The notes under the pieces: generated by a model
Database searches by the model: none
The model's input: the letters and a program-made list of their open reading frames with translations, nothing else
What the model was told of the DNA's origin: nothing
Source of the DNA: Zygnema cylindricum
Lineage: Eukaryota; Streptophyta; Zygnematophyceae; Zygnematales; Zygnemataceae
Assembly (NCBI GenBank): GCA_037447655.1
Contig: JBBHKE010000493.1
Span: forward strand, 21,681 to 85,680
DNA: 64,000 bases
Direction: 5' to 3'
Part shown: positions 34,301 to 45,862 of the stretch, piece after piece
How positions within the stretch are numbered: the stretch's first letter is position 1
How the letters are laid out: every line of letters begins with the position of its first letter
Translations under genes and position numbers: made by a program

Positions 34301-37300
34301 ACAATTTCTGTTAGCGCAAACAGTTTGTGCAATTTAGGTAACAATTATTGTTAGCTTAAGAGTTTGTGTAAGTTTGGTAACAATTTCTGTTAACGTTAAC
34401 AGTTTGTGTAAGTTAGGTAACAATTCCTATTAGCGCTAAGAGTTAATTCATGTTAGCGCTAAAAGTTTGTGTAATTAAGATAACAATTCTTGTTAGCGCT
34501 AACAAATTGTGTAATTAAGAAAACAAATATTATTATCAGTAACAGTTTGTGTAAGTTATGTAACAATTCATGTTAGCGCTAACAGTTTGTGAAATTTAGA
34601 TAACAATTCTTGTTAGCGCTAACAGTTTGTGTAAGTTAGGTAAGAATTCATGTTCGCTCTAACAGTTTGTGTAAGTCTGGTAACAATTTCTGTTAGCGCA
34701 AATAGTTTGTGTAATTTAGGTAACAATTTATGCAAGCGCTTACAGTTTATGTAATTTAGATAACAATTCCTATTAGCGTTAATAGTTTGTGTAATTTAGA
34801 TAATAATTCTTGTTAAGGCTTATAGTTTGTGTAATTTAGATAACAATTCCTATTAGCGCTTACTGTTTGTGTAATTTAGATAACAATTCTTGTTAGGGCT
34901 AACAGTTTGTGTAATTTTGATGACAATTCTTGTTAGCGCTAACAGTTTGTGTAAGTCAGGTAACAATTCCTATAAGCGCTAACTGTTTGTGTAATTTATG
35001 TATTAATTTATGATAGCGGTAACAGTTTGTGTTATTTAGATAACAATTCCTGTTAGCGCTAACAGTTTATGTAATTATATAACAATTATTGTTAGCTTAA
35101 GAGTTTGTGTAAATTAGGTAACAATATTTGTTAACGTTAACAGTTTGTGTAAGTTAGGTAACTATTCCTGTTCGCCCTACCAGATTGGGTAATTAGATAA
35201 CAATTCTTTTTAGCTAAAGAGTTTGTGTAAGTTAGGTAATGATTTTGTTAACGCTAACAGTTAGTGTAAGTTAGGTAACAATTACTTGTTTGCGCTAACA
35301 GTTTGTGTAATTTATATAACAATTCTTGTTATCGCAAACAGTTTAAGTAATTTAGGTAACAATTATTGTTAGCAGTAATAGTTTGTGTAATTTAGGTAAC
35401 AATTTATGTTAGCACTAACAATTTGCCTAATTTAGATAACAATTCTTGTTAGCGCTAACAGTTTGTGTAATTTAGATAACAATTTTTGTTAGCGCTAACA
35501 GTTTGTGAAGTTAGATAACAATTCTTGTTAGCGCTAACAATTTTTGTAAGTAAGGTAAGAATTCATGTTAGCTCTAACAGTTTGTGTAAGTCTAGTAACA
35601 ATTTCTGTTAGCGAAAATAGTTTGTGTAGTTTAGGTAGCAATTTATGTAAGGGCTAAAATTTTATGTAATTTAGAAAACAATTCCTATTAGGGTTAATAG
35701 TTTGTAAAAATTATGATAATAATTCTTGTTAGGGCTAACAGTTTGTGTAATTTAGATATCAATTCCTATTAGCGCCTACAGTTTTTGAAATTTAGATAAC
35801 AATTCTTGTTAGGGCTAACAGTTTGTGTCATTAAGAAAACAATTATTGTTAGCATTAACAGTTTGTGTAAGTTAGGTAAGAATTCATGTTAGCACTAACA
35901 GTTTGGGTAAGTCTAGTAACAATTTCTGTTAGCGTAAACAGTTTGTGTAATTTGGGTTACAATTTATGTAAGCGCTAACAGTTTGTTTTATTTAGATAAC
36001 AATTCCTATTATCGTTAACAATTTGGTAATTTGGATAACAATTCTTCCTAGGGCTTACAGTTTGTATAAGTTATGTAACAATTCATGTTAGCGCTAACAA
36101 TTTGTGTAATAACGCTAACTGTTTTTGTAAGTAAGGGAAGAATTCATGTTAGCTCTAACAGTTTGTGTAAGTCTAGTAACAATTTTTGTTAGCGCAAATA
36201 GTTTGTGTAATTTAGGTAGCAATTTATGTAAGCGCTAAAAGTTTATGTAATTTAGATAACAATTCCTATTAGCGTTAATAGTTTGTGTAATTTAGATAAT
36301 AATTCTTGTTAGGGCTAACAGTTTGTGTAATTTAGATATCAATTCCTATTAGCATTTACAGTTTGTGTAATTTAGATCACAATTCTTGTTAGCGCTAACA
36401 GTTTGTATAAGTCAGGTAACAATTCTTATTAGCGCTAACAGATTGTGTAATTTATGTAACAATTTATGTTAGCGCTAACAGTTTGTGTAATTAAGATAAT
36501 AATTATTGTTAGCTTAAGAGTAAGTGTAAGTTAGGTAACAATTTCTGTTAACGTTAACAGTTTGTGTAAGTTAGGTAACTATTCCTGTTAGCCCTAACAA
36601 ATTGTGTTATTTTTATAACAATTCTTGTTTGCGGTAACAGTATGTGTAAGTTAGGTAATAATTCTTGTTAGCAGTAACAGTTTGTGTAATTTAGGTAACA
36701 ATTTATCTTAGCACTAACAATTTGCGTAATTTAGATAACAATTCTTGTTAGCGCTAACTGTTTTTGTAATTTAGATAACAATTCTTGTTAGCGCTAACAG
36801 TTTGTGTAAGTTAGGTAAGACATTATGTTAGCACAAATAGTTTGTGTAATTTAGATAACAATTCTTGTTAGCGCTAACAGTTTGTGTAAGTTTGGTAACA
36901 ATTCGTGTCAGCGCTAACAATATGTGTAAGTAAGGTAACAATTCCTATTAACCCTAACATTCTGTGTAAGTTAGGTAACAATTCATGTTAGCGCTAACAG
37001 TTTGTGTAATTTAGATAACAATTCTTGTTAGCGCTAACAGTTTGTGTAAGTTAGGTAAGAATTCATGTTAGCGCTAACAGTTTGTGTAAGTCTGGTAACC
37101 ATTTCTGTTAGCGCAAACAGTTTGTGCAATTTAGGTAACAATTATTGTTAGCTTAAGAGTTTGTGTAAGTTTGGTAACAATTTCTGTTAACATTAACAGT
37201 TTGTGTAAGTTAGGTAACAATTCCTATTAGCGCTAACAGTTAATTCATGTTAGCGCTAAAAGTTTGTGTAATTTAGATAATAATTCTTGTTAGCGCTCAC

Positions 37301-40300
37301 AAATTGTGTAATTAAGATAACAAATCTTGTTAGCAGTAACAGTTTGTGTAAGTTAGGTAACTATTCCTGTTAGCGCTAACAGTTTGTGTAATTTAGGTAA
37401 CAATCTTTGTTAGCAGTAAGAGTTTGTGTAATTTAGGTAACAATTTAGGTTAGCACTAACAATTTGCGTAATTTAGATAACAATTCTTGTTAGCGCTAAC
37501 AGTTTTTGTAATTTAGATAACAATTCTTGTTAGCGCTAACAGTTTGTGTAAGTTAGGTAAGACATCATGTTAGCACAAACAGTTTGTGTAATTTAGATAA
37601 CAATTCTTGTTAGCGCTAACAGTTTGTGTAAGTTTGGTAACAAATCGTGTTAGCGCTAACAATTTGTGTAAGTAAGGTAACTATTCCTATTAGCCCTAAC
37701 AATCTGTCTAAATTAGGTAACAATTTATGTAAGCGCTAACAGTTTGTGTAATTTAGATAACAATTCCTATTAGCACTAACAGTTTCTGTAATTTATGTAA
37801 CAATTTTTGTTAGCGCTAACAGTTTGTGTAATTAAGATAACAATTCCAATTCGCGCTAACAGTTTGTGTAATTAGATAACAATTATTGTTAGCTTAAGAG
37901 TTTGTGTAAGTTTGGTAACAATTTCTGTTATTGTTAACAGTTTGTTTAAGTTAGGTAACAATTCCTATTAGCGCTTAGAGTTAATTCATGTTAGCGCTAA
38001 AATTTTGTGTAATTTAGATAACAATTCTTGTTAGCGCTAACAAATTGTGTAATTAAGATAACAAATCTTCTTAGCGGTAACAGTTTGTGTAAATTAGGTA
38101 ACTATTCCTATTAACGCTAACAGTTTGTGTAATTTAGATAATAATTCTTGTCAACGCTAACAGTTTGTGTAAGTTAGGTGACAATTCTTGTTAGGGGTAA
38201 AAGCTTGTGTAATTTAAGTAACAATTCATGTTAGCAATAACAGTTTGTGTAAGTTAGGTAACAATTTTTGTAAGAGCTAACAGTTTGTGTAATTTAGATA
38301 ATAATTCTTGTCAACGCTAACAGTTTGTGTAATTAAGATAGCAATTCCGCTTAGTGGTAACAGTTTGTGTAAGTTAGATAACAATTCATTGTGTAATTAG
38401 ATAACAATTCTTTTTAGCTGAAGAGTTTGTGTAAGTTAGGTAACGATTTGTGTTAACACTTATAGTTAGTGTAAGTTAGGTAACAATTTATGTCAACGCT
38501 AACAGTTTGTGTAATTTATATAATAATTCATTTTAGCGGTAACATTTTGTGTAAGTTAGGTAACAATTCTTGTTAGCGCTAACTGTTCTTGTAATTAGAT
38601 AACAATTCTTGTTAGCGCTAACAGTTTGTGTAAGTTAGGTAAGAAATCATGTTAGCACAAACAGTTTGTGTAATTTAGATAACAATTATTGTTAGCGCTT
38701 ATAGTTTGTGTAAGTTAGGTAACAATTCGTGTTAGCGCTAACAGTTTGTGTAAGTAAGGAAACAATTCCTATTTGCGCTAATAGTTTGTGTAAGTTAGGT
38801 AACAATTCATGTTAGCGCCAGTAGTTTGTGTAATTTAGATAACAATTCTTATAAGCGCTAAAAGTTTGTGTAATTTAGATAACAATTCTTGTTAGCGGTA
38901 ACAGATTGTGTAAGTTAGGTAACAATTCCTGTTAGCGCTAACATTTTATGTAATTTAGATAAAAATTATTGTTATCGCTAACTGTTTGTGTAATTTAGAT
39001 AAAAATTCTAGTTAGCGCAAGAGTTTGTGTAAGTTAGGTATCAACTCGTGTTAGTGCTAACAATTTGTGTAATTTAGATAACAATTCCTTTAAGCGCTAA
39101 CAGTTTAATTAAATTAGATAACAATTCTTGTTAGCGCTAATAGTTTGTGTAAGTTTGGTAACAATTCTTGTTAGCGCTTTAACAATTCTTGTTAGCGCTA
39201 ACAGTTTGTGTAAGTTAGGTAACAATTCTTGTTAGCGGTGACAATTTGTGTAATTTAGATAACAAATATTGTAAGCGCTAACAGTTTGTGTAATTTTGGT
39301 AACAATTCTTGTTAGGGCTGTAACAATTCTTGTTAGCGCTAACTGTTTGTGTAAGTTAGGTAACAATTTATTTTAGCGCTAACAATTTGTGAAAGTTAGG
39401 TAACTATTATTTTTAGAGCTAACAGTTTGTGTAAGTTAGGCATCAATTCCTATTAGCGCTAACAGTTTGTGTAATTAAGATAACAATTCTTGTTAGCGCT
39501 AACAGTTTGTGTAAATTAAATAATAATTTATGTTAGCGCTAATAGTTTGTGTAAGTCAGGTAACATTTCTTGTTAAGCTAACAATTTGTGTAATTTAGAT
39601 AATAATTCTTGTAAGCGCAAATAGTTTCTGTTAGTTAGGTAATGATTCTTGTTAGCGCTAAAGATTGTGTAATTTAGATAACAATTCTTGTTAGCGCTAA
39701 CAGTTTGTGTAAGTTAGGTAACAATTCCTATTAGCGCTAACAATTGGTGTAAGTTAGGTAACAATTTTTATAAGCGCTCAAAGTTTGTGTAATTTAGATA
39801 ACAAATCTTGTAAGCGCTAACAATTTGTGTAAGTTAGGTAACAATTCTTGTTAGCGTTGTAAGAATTCCTGTTAGCGCTAACATTTTGTGTAAGTTAGGT
39901 AACTATTATTTTTAGAGCTAACAGTTTGTGTAAGTTAGGCATCAATTCCTATTAGCGCTAACAGTTTGTGTAATTAAGATAACAATTCTTGTTAGCGCTA
40001 ACAGTTTGTGTAAATTAAATAATAATTTATGTTAGCGCTAATAGTTTGTGTAAGTCAGGTAACAATTCTTGTTAAGCTAACAATTTGTGTAATTTAGGTA
40101 ACAATTGATGTTAGCGCTAACAGTTTGTGTTAGTTAGGTAACAATTCCTGTTAGCGCTAACAGTTTGTGTTAGTTAAGTTACAATTCTTGTTCGCGCTAA
40201 CAGTTTGTGTAATTTAGATAGTACTTATTGTTAGCCCTAATTGTTTGTGTAAATTAGGTGACATTTCCTGTTAGCGCTAACAGATGTGTAATTTAGATAA

Positions 40301-41337
40301 CATTTGTTGTTAGCAATAACAGTTTGTGTAAGTTAGATAACAATTCTTGTTAGCACTAATAGTTTGTGTAAGTTAGGTAACAATTCCTATTAACGCTAAT
40401 AGTTTGTGTAAGATAGGTAACAATTTGAGTTAGCGCTAATAATTTGTGTAAGTTAGATAACAATTCTTCTTAGCGTTAACAGTTTGTGTAAATTAGGTGA
40501 CAATTCATGTTAGCGATAATAGTGTGTGAAATTTAGAAATCAATTCCTGTTAGCGATAACAATTTGTGTAAGTTAGGTAACAATTTTTGTTAGCGCTATT
40601 CGTTTGTGTAAGTTAGGTAGAAATTCTTGTTAGCGCTATCAGTTTGTGTAAGTTAGGTAACAATTTTTGTAACGCTAATAGTTTGTGTAAGTTAGGTAAC
40701 AATTTTTGTTAGCGCTAATAGTATGTGCAAGTTAGGTAGAAATTCATGTTAGCGCTAAAAGTTTGCGTAATTTATATAACAATTCCTTATAGCGCTAAGA
40801 GTTTGTGCAAGTAAGGTAACAATTCTCGTTGACCGCTAATTGTTTGTGTAATTAAGATAACGATTCCTGTTAGCGCTAACAGTTTGTGTTAGTTAGGTAA
40901 CAAATCCCGTAAACGCTAACTGTTTGTGTAATTTAGATAACAATTTTTGTTAACGCTAACAGTTTGTTTAACTAAGGTAACAATTCTTGTTAGCGTTAAC
41001 AGTTTGTGCAATTAAGATAACAATTCCTGTTAGCGCTAAGAGCGCAAAAAGTTTGTGTCAGTCAAGTAACAATTATTGTTAGCACTAACAGTTTGTAAAA
41101 GTTAGGGCACAATTTTTGTTAGCACTAACAGTTTTTGCAATTAAGATAACAATTCATGGTAGCGCTAAAAGTTTGTGTAATTTAGATAACAATTCATGGT
41201 AGCGCTAAAATTTTGTGTAATTTAGCTAACAATTCTTGTTAGCGCTAACAGTTTGTGTAAGTTAGGTAACAATTCCAAAAGCGCTAACAGTTTGTGTAAT
41301 TTAGGTTACAAATCATGTTAGTGCTTATTGTTTTTGT
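31333..41337. repeat. Satellite B array (second block) with higher-order duplications
   Basis: About 250 copies of the 40-bp unit. Larger blocks recur: near 32.7-33.6 kb and 34.65-35.6 kb (offset about 1.94 kb); the gcagtaacag/gcactaacaatttgcg block near 33.87, 36.67 and 37.41 kb; and a block at 39.39-39.59 kb repeated at 39.89-40.09 kb (offset about 499 bp). No genes seen. TTTGT at 41333-41337 is the left target duplication of RLC-B. Confidence 0.95.
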
Positions 41338-42647
41338 TGAAATTCTATGGGCTCCATTGCCACACAGAATTCGCATGTCCAAAGGAAGCTAATCTAGATA
41401 GTGCCGACTCCAACTTGATATAAACCCAAATGATTGATCCCTTGACAATCAGAACCCCATTAAAGCTTCACCCTGGTGAAGTAAGACTTTCTGTGTGCTC
41501 AGTTCCACCACAGAATGCAAAGTTAGAATATGAGATTTGGACACATTCCCCCACTTTGACTTTCCCTTAGAAATGCAGCCACCCAGGCAGGCAAAAACTC
41601 TGACCGACTACACCCCTAAATAGTTTGGACTCTCTTGAGTCCGCAGCAACAAAAATCACTGAAATTGGTCAATTGAGTTAATAGTTATGGCTGGCCAAAG
41701 TTTGCCATTTATACAAGGTGCTCTCCGGGAGAGTCATCTACCTACCCGATATATTCTAAGTCCTAAACCCCTCTCTAAACCCTCTAGTACTGAGGTACGG
41801 ACCAATCACATTATTGTATAGTACATAAAGGTACAGATGCCAGTGTACCTTTTGTACGGTCATCGTACGACATGGCTAAAAAGTCAACAAATGTCCTATC
41901 CGGATTCGCTCTTATAATCTCCGGAATTCCTGCCTCCAAATCTTATCTCTCCACGTGGCGCTAGGTCATGCCGCGTCAGAAAAATGGTACCGTACAAGAA
42001 AGTACAAGTGTTGGAGTACTTTCTGTACGTCCATTGTACGATGTCGCCATAGTGCGACATTTGTCACTCCCGGATTTGTTTTGTGCCGTTCCGGAAATTC
42101 CGTAATCCCTTAAGATGTCGCCACGTGTCATCCGGAGTGTTGACGTCCGCAAATCACCAAATTATCCTTTCGCGTAGCCGGCGCTAATCACGGCCGTCTG
42201 ATTTATTTCGGCATTTCATACGGACCGTCGAAACAAATGTCGATACTATTTGTTTTGTCCGGTACTAAAAGTACAGTTGTTTCTATGCCCTATATACCGT
42301 AACCCAGTTAAATGGAAAAGCCTCCCTATAAGTATTTAAATATTTATCAAACCCTATACGTCTTAGCTCTAGTCATAGACTAAATGGACAAAGCTAAAGG
42401 TTACGGGACGTTTGACGGATGGGTAGGTACCAGGATCAATTCCTAGGTCCGTCAAATACCTTTTTGGTAAACATACCTATTATCTATTCTTGTCTCTCTG
42501 GAGAGCTTAGGCAGCCATGGCTCTAGCTCCCTCTCTAGCCTTCAGTGACAACTACAAGTGTGGGGGCTTGGAGAAGGAGGTTAGAGGCAGACTGCCTCTG
42601 CTACTTTTCTATCCTAAAAAGACCTAGAAAATACCCAAATATCAACA
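41338..42647 (-). mobile_element. RLC-B 3' LTR
   Basis: Minus strand: TGTTGATATTTGGG at 42647 to ...AGAATTTCA at 41338. It shares with RLC-A LTRs both ends, the tRNA-like area (B-box-like GGATCAATTCC near 42436) and the ctctctggagagctta-like leader area. It carries ATGGAGCCCATAGAATTTCA at its end, the gag start region, here cut off by the LTR boundary. Confidence 0.9.
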
Positions 42648-42662
42648 CTCCCCTTTTTTTCT
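42648..42662 (-). other. RLC-B polypurine tract
   Basis: AAAAAAAGGGGAG on the minus strand immediately before the TGTTG of the 3' LTR, matching RLC-A in position and sequence. Confidence 0.75.
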
Positions 42663-42675
42663 AGTGTACTTCTTT

Positions 42676-44572
42676 TCAACTCTTACAAACAAAATAAACA
42701 AAACTCTCCCTCCCTTTTTTCCTTTTTCTTTTCTTTTTCCTTTTATGTAACTTAAGAAATATACTCTCGTATTTAAAACAATGCATTAGATGAAATGAAA
42801 TAATAATTGCATCACACATTTCATTTAGCATCCCACTTATCATAAATCCGAGCAAAGATTTTATCCACCTCATCTCTTTTCCATCCACACTTATTCCACT
42901 TTCCCTCTTGCAATTCAAACAACCAGCCCCATCTCCAATCTGCAACACACACCCTGAGGCTAACCCTTTTACATGCACACCTTTATAAATGTCATCACTC
43001 CCTTTAGTGATGTCAAACCCATCACCCCCAAAACATGAACTTTCCTCACTCTCTCCCATGGAGATCTTTCCACTCTCACTTTCCAAATTTATTCCCAATA
43101 AACATTTCTCCTCCCCTAAACCTTTCATTAAATATTCCTCTTCTTCCCTATCCTTTAAAACCCCTTCTAGTTTCACTTCTCCCCTTTCCTCGGTATCCGT
43201 AAAAGTCTCCTTTTCCGACCAGTTTTCTTTTTCCAAAATATCTATAAAATTCTCCTCATTATTTTTATTTTTCCCTTTTTCAATAATTGATCCCAGATCC
43301 GGCTTACTCATTTCTAAGTCATACTTTCTACACTCCTTGGCATCCACATCATGTCTAACTCCCTCAAGTACCTCGCTTCCCTTTACTTCTCTTATACCTC
43401 CAAAAGCACACTGTTGTCTTCGTGGAATTTCGGTGTACTTTTCTCTCTTCTCCATTCTACCGATGTGAAGATGCTCCAAAATTTCTTCATCCTCTTTCTC
43501 CTCTTCCTCTCTTTCCTCCTCATTCACATACCAACTTCTAAGTTCTTCCAAGCAAGGACACTCCTCGATATAATGACCCGGTTTCCTACAAGCGAAGCAA
43601 ACCCCCTTTTTCAAAGTTCCCCTTTCTTTTCCTCTCCCTCTCCTTCCACCGAAGTTTCGATAAGGTTTACCTTTGTCCTTCTTCCTTTCATCACGCTTCC
43701 GCTCGTCACCGCCGTACCTCACATCACGCTTCCGCCAGTCACCACCAGCTGTAAATGCAGTCACCCTCTCACTTCCCTTACGAAGCTCCAAGATGCTTTC
43801 CCTCTCAAGTATTATCCGCATGGTGATGCTCCAAGTCCACGAGGAGCCATCCATTCCCTTCATACGGTAAATGATGTCTTCGTACTCATGAGGGAGTTTC
43901 ATGATTAGTGTATTAATCTTTCTCTCCTCGGATTCTACATATTCCGCACTAGCGAGCTCAACATATAACGCAGCAATATCATTGCAAAACTCTATCATGC
44001 TACCCGCCTTTATAAACATAGGCCTCTATCTCTTGTCTTACTAACTGCTGCCTCTGTATAGTCTCACTCTTATAAATCTGAATTAGTGTGTCCAAAATTT
44101 CTAAAGACTTGGTTAGATTTAAAAGAGTGATAGCTATAGACTTAGACACATATCTAAGTATGAGATGTTTTGCTATAGTGTTTTTATATTCCCAAATTTT
44201 TCTATCATTTTCTTCAGTTTTTCGGTTCAGTTATAACCCCCACATGTGGAACCCCACCAAAGAGCTTAGCTCCCCTCACCATAGGTGTTCCTTTATCCTT
44301 CTCCCCTATTTCCCTTTCCACTGTAATGATTTTCCCTTCACCTTCCGTTGCATCTGAACTCCGGTTGGTTTTCTGGGCAGCCCCAGATGATTCTCTATAG
44401 TGAGCTCCACCAAAGCCGGGTGCCGCACACCTCATTTGTCCCGAAACAATTCCCCATAAGTGCTTCTCGAAAAGCAATCCCTCCATCGTGAACTCCCAAT
44501 AAGTGAAGTCTATTCCATCGAACATAGGCACCCTAGAAGTGGGCCCATAACGTGAAATTCTATGGGCTCCAT
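42676..44572 (-). pseudogene. RLC-B gag fused to collapsed pol remnants
   Basis: Gag starts at 44572 inside the LTR (MEPIEFHV), loses frame by one base at the primer site, continues as VPMFDGIDFTYWEFTMEGLL, and changes frame again near 44015. From 44019 to 42676 there are 447 open codons: capsid C-terminal part (INTLIMKLPHEYEDIIYRMK), basic linker, zinc knuckle CFACRKPGHYIEEC, then EIPRRQQCAFGGI, which in RLC-A precedes protease. After that, short pol echoes follow in the same frame: GLGEEKCLLGINLE (RT end), ASGCVLQIGDGAG and KEMRWIKSLL (RNase H). Protease, integrase and RT catalytic parts are gone, yet no stop interrupts. The family would normally need ~4.3 kb of interior. A product is doubtful because of the two N-terminal frame breaks. 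Confidence 0.8.
44539..44551 (-). other. RLC-B primer binding site (half-tRNA iMet)
   Basis: GTTATGGGCCCAC on the minus strand follows the 5' LTR after one base. Thirteen nt match the complement of the initiator tRNA-Met anticodon arm. Confidence 0.75.
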
Positions 44573-45862
44573 TGCCACACAGAATTCGCAGGTCCAAAGG
44601 AAGCTAATCTAGATAGTGCCGACTCCAACTTGATATAAACCCAAATGATTGACCCCTTGACAATCAGAACCCCATTAAAGCTTCACCCCTGTGAAGTAAG
44701 ACTTTCTGTGTGCTCAGTTCCACCAAAGAATGCAAAGTTAGAACATGAGATTTGGACACATTCCCCCACTTTGACTTTCCCTTAGAAATGCAGCCACCCA
44801 GGCAGGCAAAAACTCTGACCGACTACACCCTTGTATAGCCTGGACTCCTTTGAGTCCGGAGCAACAAAAATCACTGAAATTGGTCAACTGAGTTAATAGT
44901 TATGGCTGGCCAAAGTTTGCCATTTATACAAGGTGCTCTCTGGGAGAGTCATCTACCTACCCGAAATATTCTAAGTCCTAAACCCCTCTCTAAACCCTCT
45001 AGTACTGAGGTACGGACCAATCACATTACTGTATAGTACATAAAGGTACAGATGCCGGTGTACTTGTTGTACGGTCATCGTACGACATGGCTAAAAAGTC
45101 AACAAATGTCCTATCCGGATTCGCTCTTATAATCTCCGGAATTCCTGCCTCCAAATCTTATCTCTCCACGTGGCGCTAGGTCATGCCGCGTCAGAAAAAT
45201 GGTACCGTACAAGAAAGTACAAGTGTTGGAGTACTTTCTGTACGTACATTGTACGATGTCGCCATAGTGCGACATTTGTCACTCCCGGATTTGTTTTGAG
45301 CCGTTCCGGAAATTCCGTAATCCCTTAAAATGTCGCCACGTGTCATCGGGAGTGGTGACGTCCGCAAACCGCCAAATTATCCTTTCGCGTAGCCGGCGCT
45401 ACTCACGGCCGTCCAATTTATTTCGGCATTTCATACGGACCGTCGAAACAAATGTCCGTACTATTTGTTTCGTCCGGTACTAAAAGTACAGCTGTTTCTA
45501 TGCCCTATATACCGTAACCCAGTTAAATGGAAAAGCCTCCCTATAAGTATTTAAATATTTATCAAACCCTATATATCTTAGCACTAGTCCTAGACTAAAT
45601 GGATAAAGCTAACGGTTACGGGACGTTTGACGGATGGGTAGGTACCAGGATCAATTCCTGGGTTCGTCAAATACCTTTTTGGTAAACATACCTATTATCT
45701 ATTCTTGTCTCTCTGGAGAGCTTAGGCAGCCATGGCTCTAGCTCCCTCTCCAGCCTTGAGTGACTACAACAAGTGTGGGGGCTTGGAGAAGGAGGTTAGA
45801 GGCAGAGTGCCTCTACTACTTTTCTATCCTAAAAAGACCTAGAAAATACCCAAATATCAACA
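44553..45862 (-). mobile_element. RLC-B 5' LTR
   Basis: Same length as the 3' LTR (1310 bp). Minus-strand ends TGTTGATATTTGGG and ...AGAATTTCA. The pair differ at scattered sites such as ccctaaatag versus cccttgtatag. The right flank resumes satellite B after TTTGT. Confidence 0.9.

Larger units (their letters stand above)
41338..45862 (-). mobile_element. RLC-B: complete-ended, non-autonomous copia element
   Basis: Two 1310-bp LTRs (41338-42647 and 44553-45862) flank a 1.9-kb interior. TTTGT lies on both sides (41333-41337 and 45863-45867), so the insertion into satellite B is clear. A half-tRNA primer site (44551-44539) and polypurine tract (from 42648) are in the right places. LTRs differ by a few percent by eye. 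LTR sequence is related to RLC-A but ~320 bp longer, mainly because an internal GTAC-rich/ACGT block is duplicated. Pol is reduced to short remnants, so movement would need helper proteins. Confidence 0.92.

Noticed and set aside
42989-43908. Plus-strand open frames of 159 and 185 codons in RLC-B
   Set aside because: They are antisense shadows of the gag frame, Ser/Leu/Pro-rich because the sense strand is Lys/Glu/Arg/Gly-rich.
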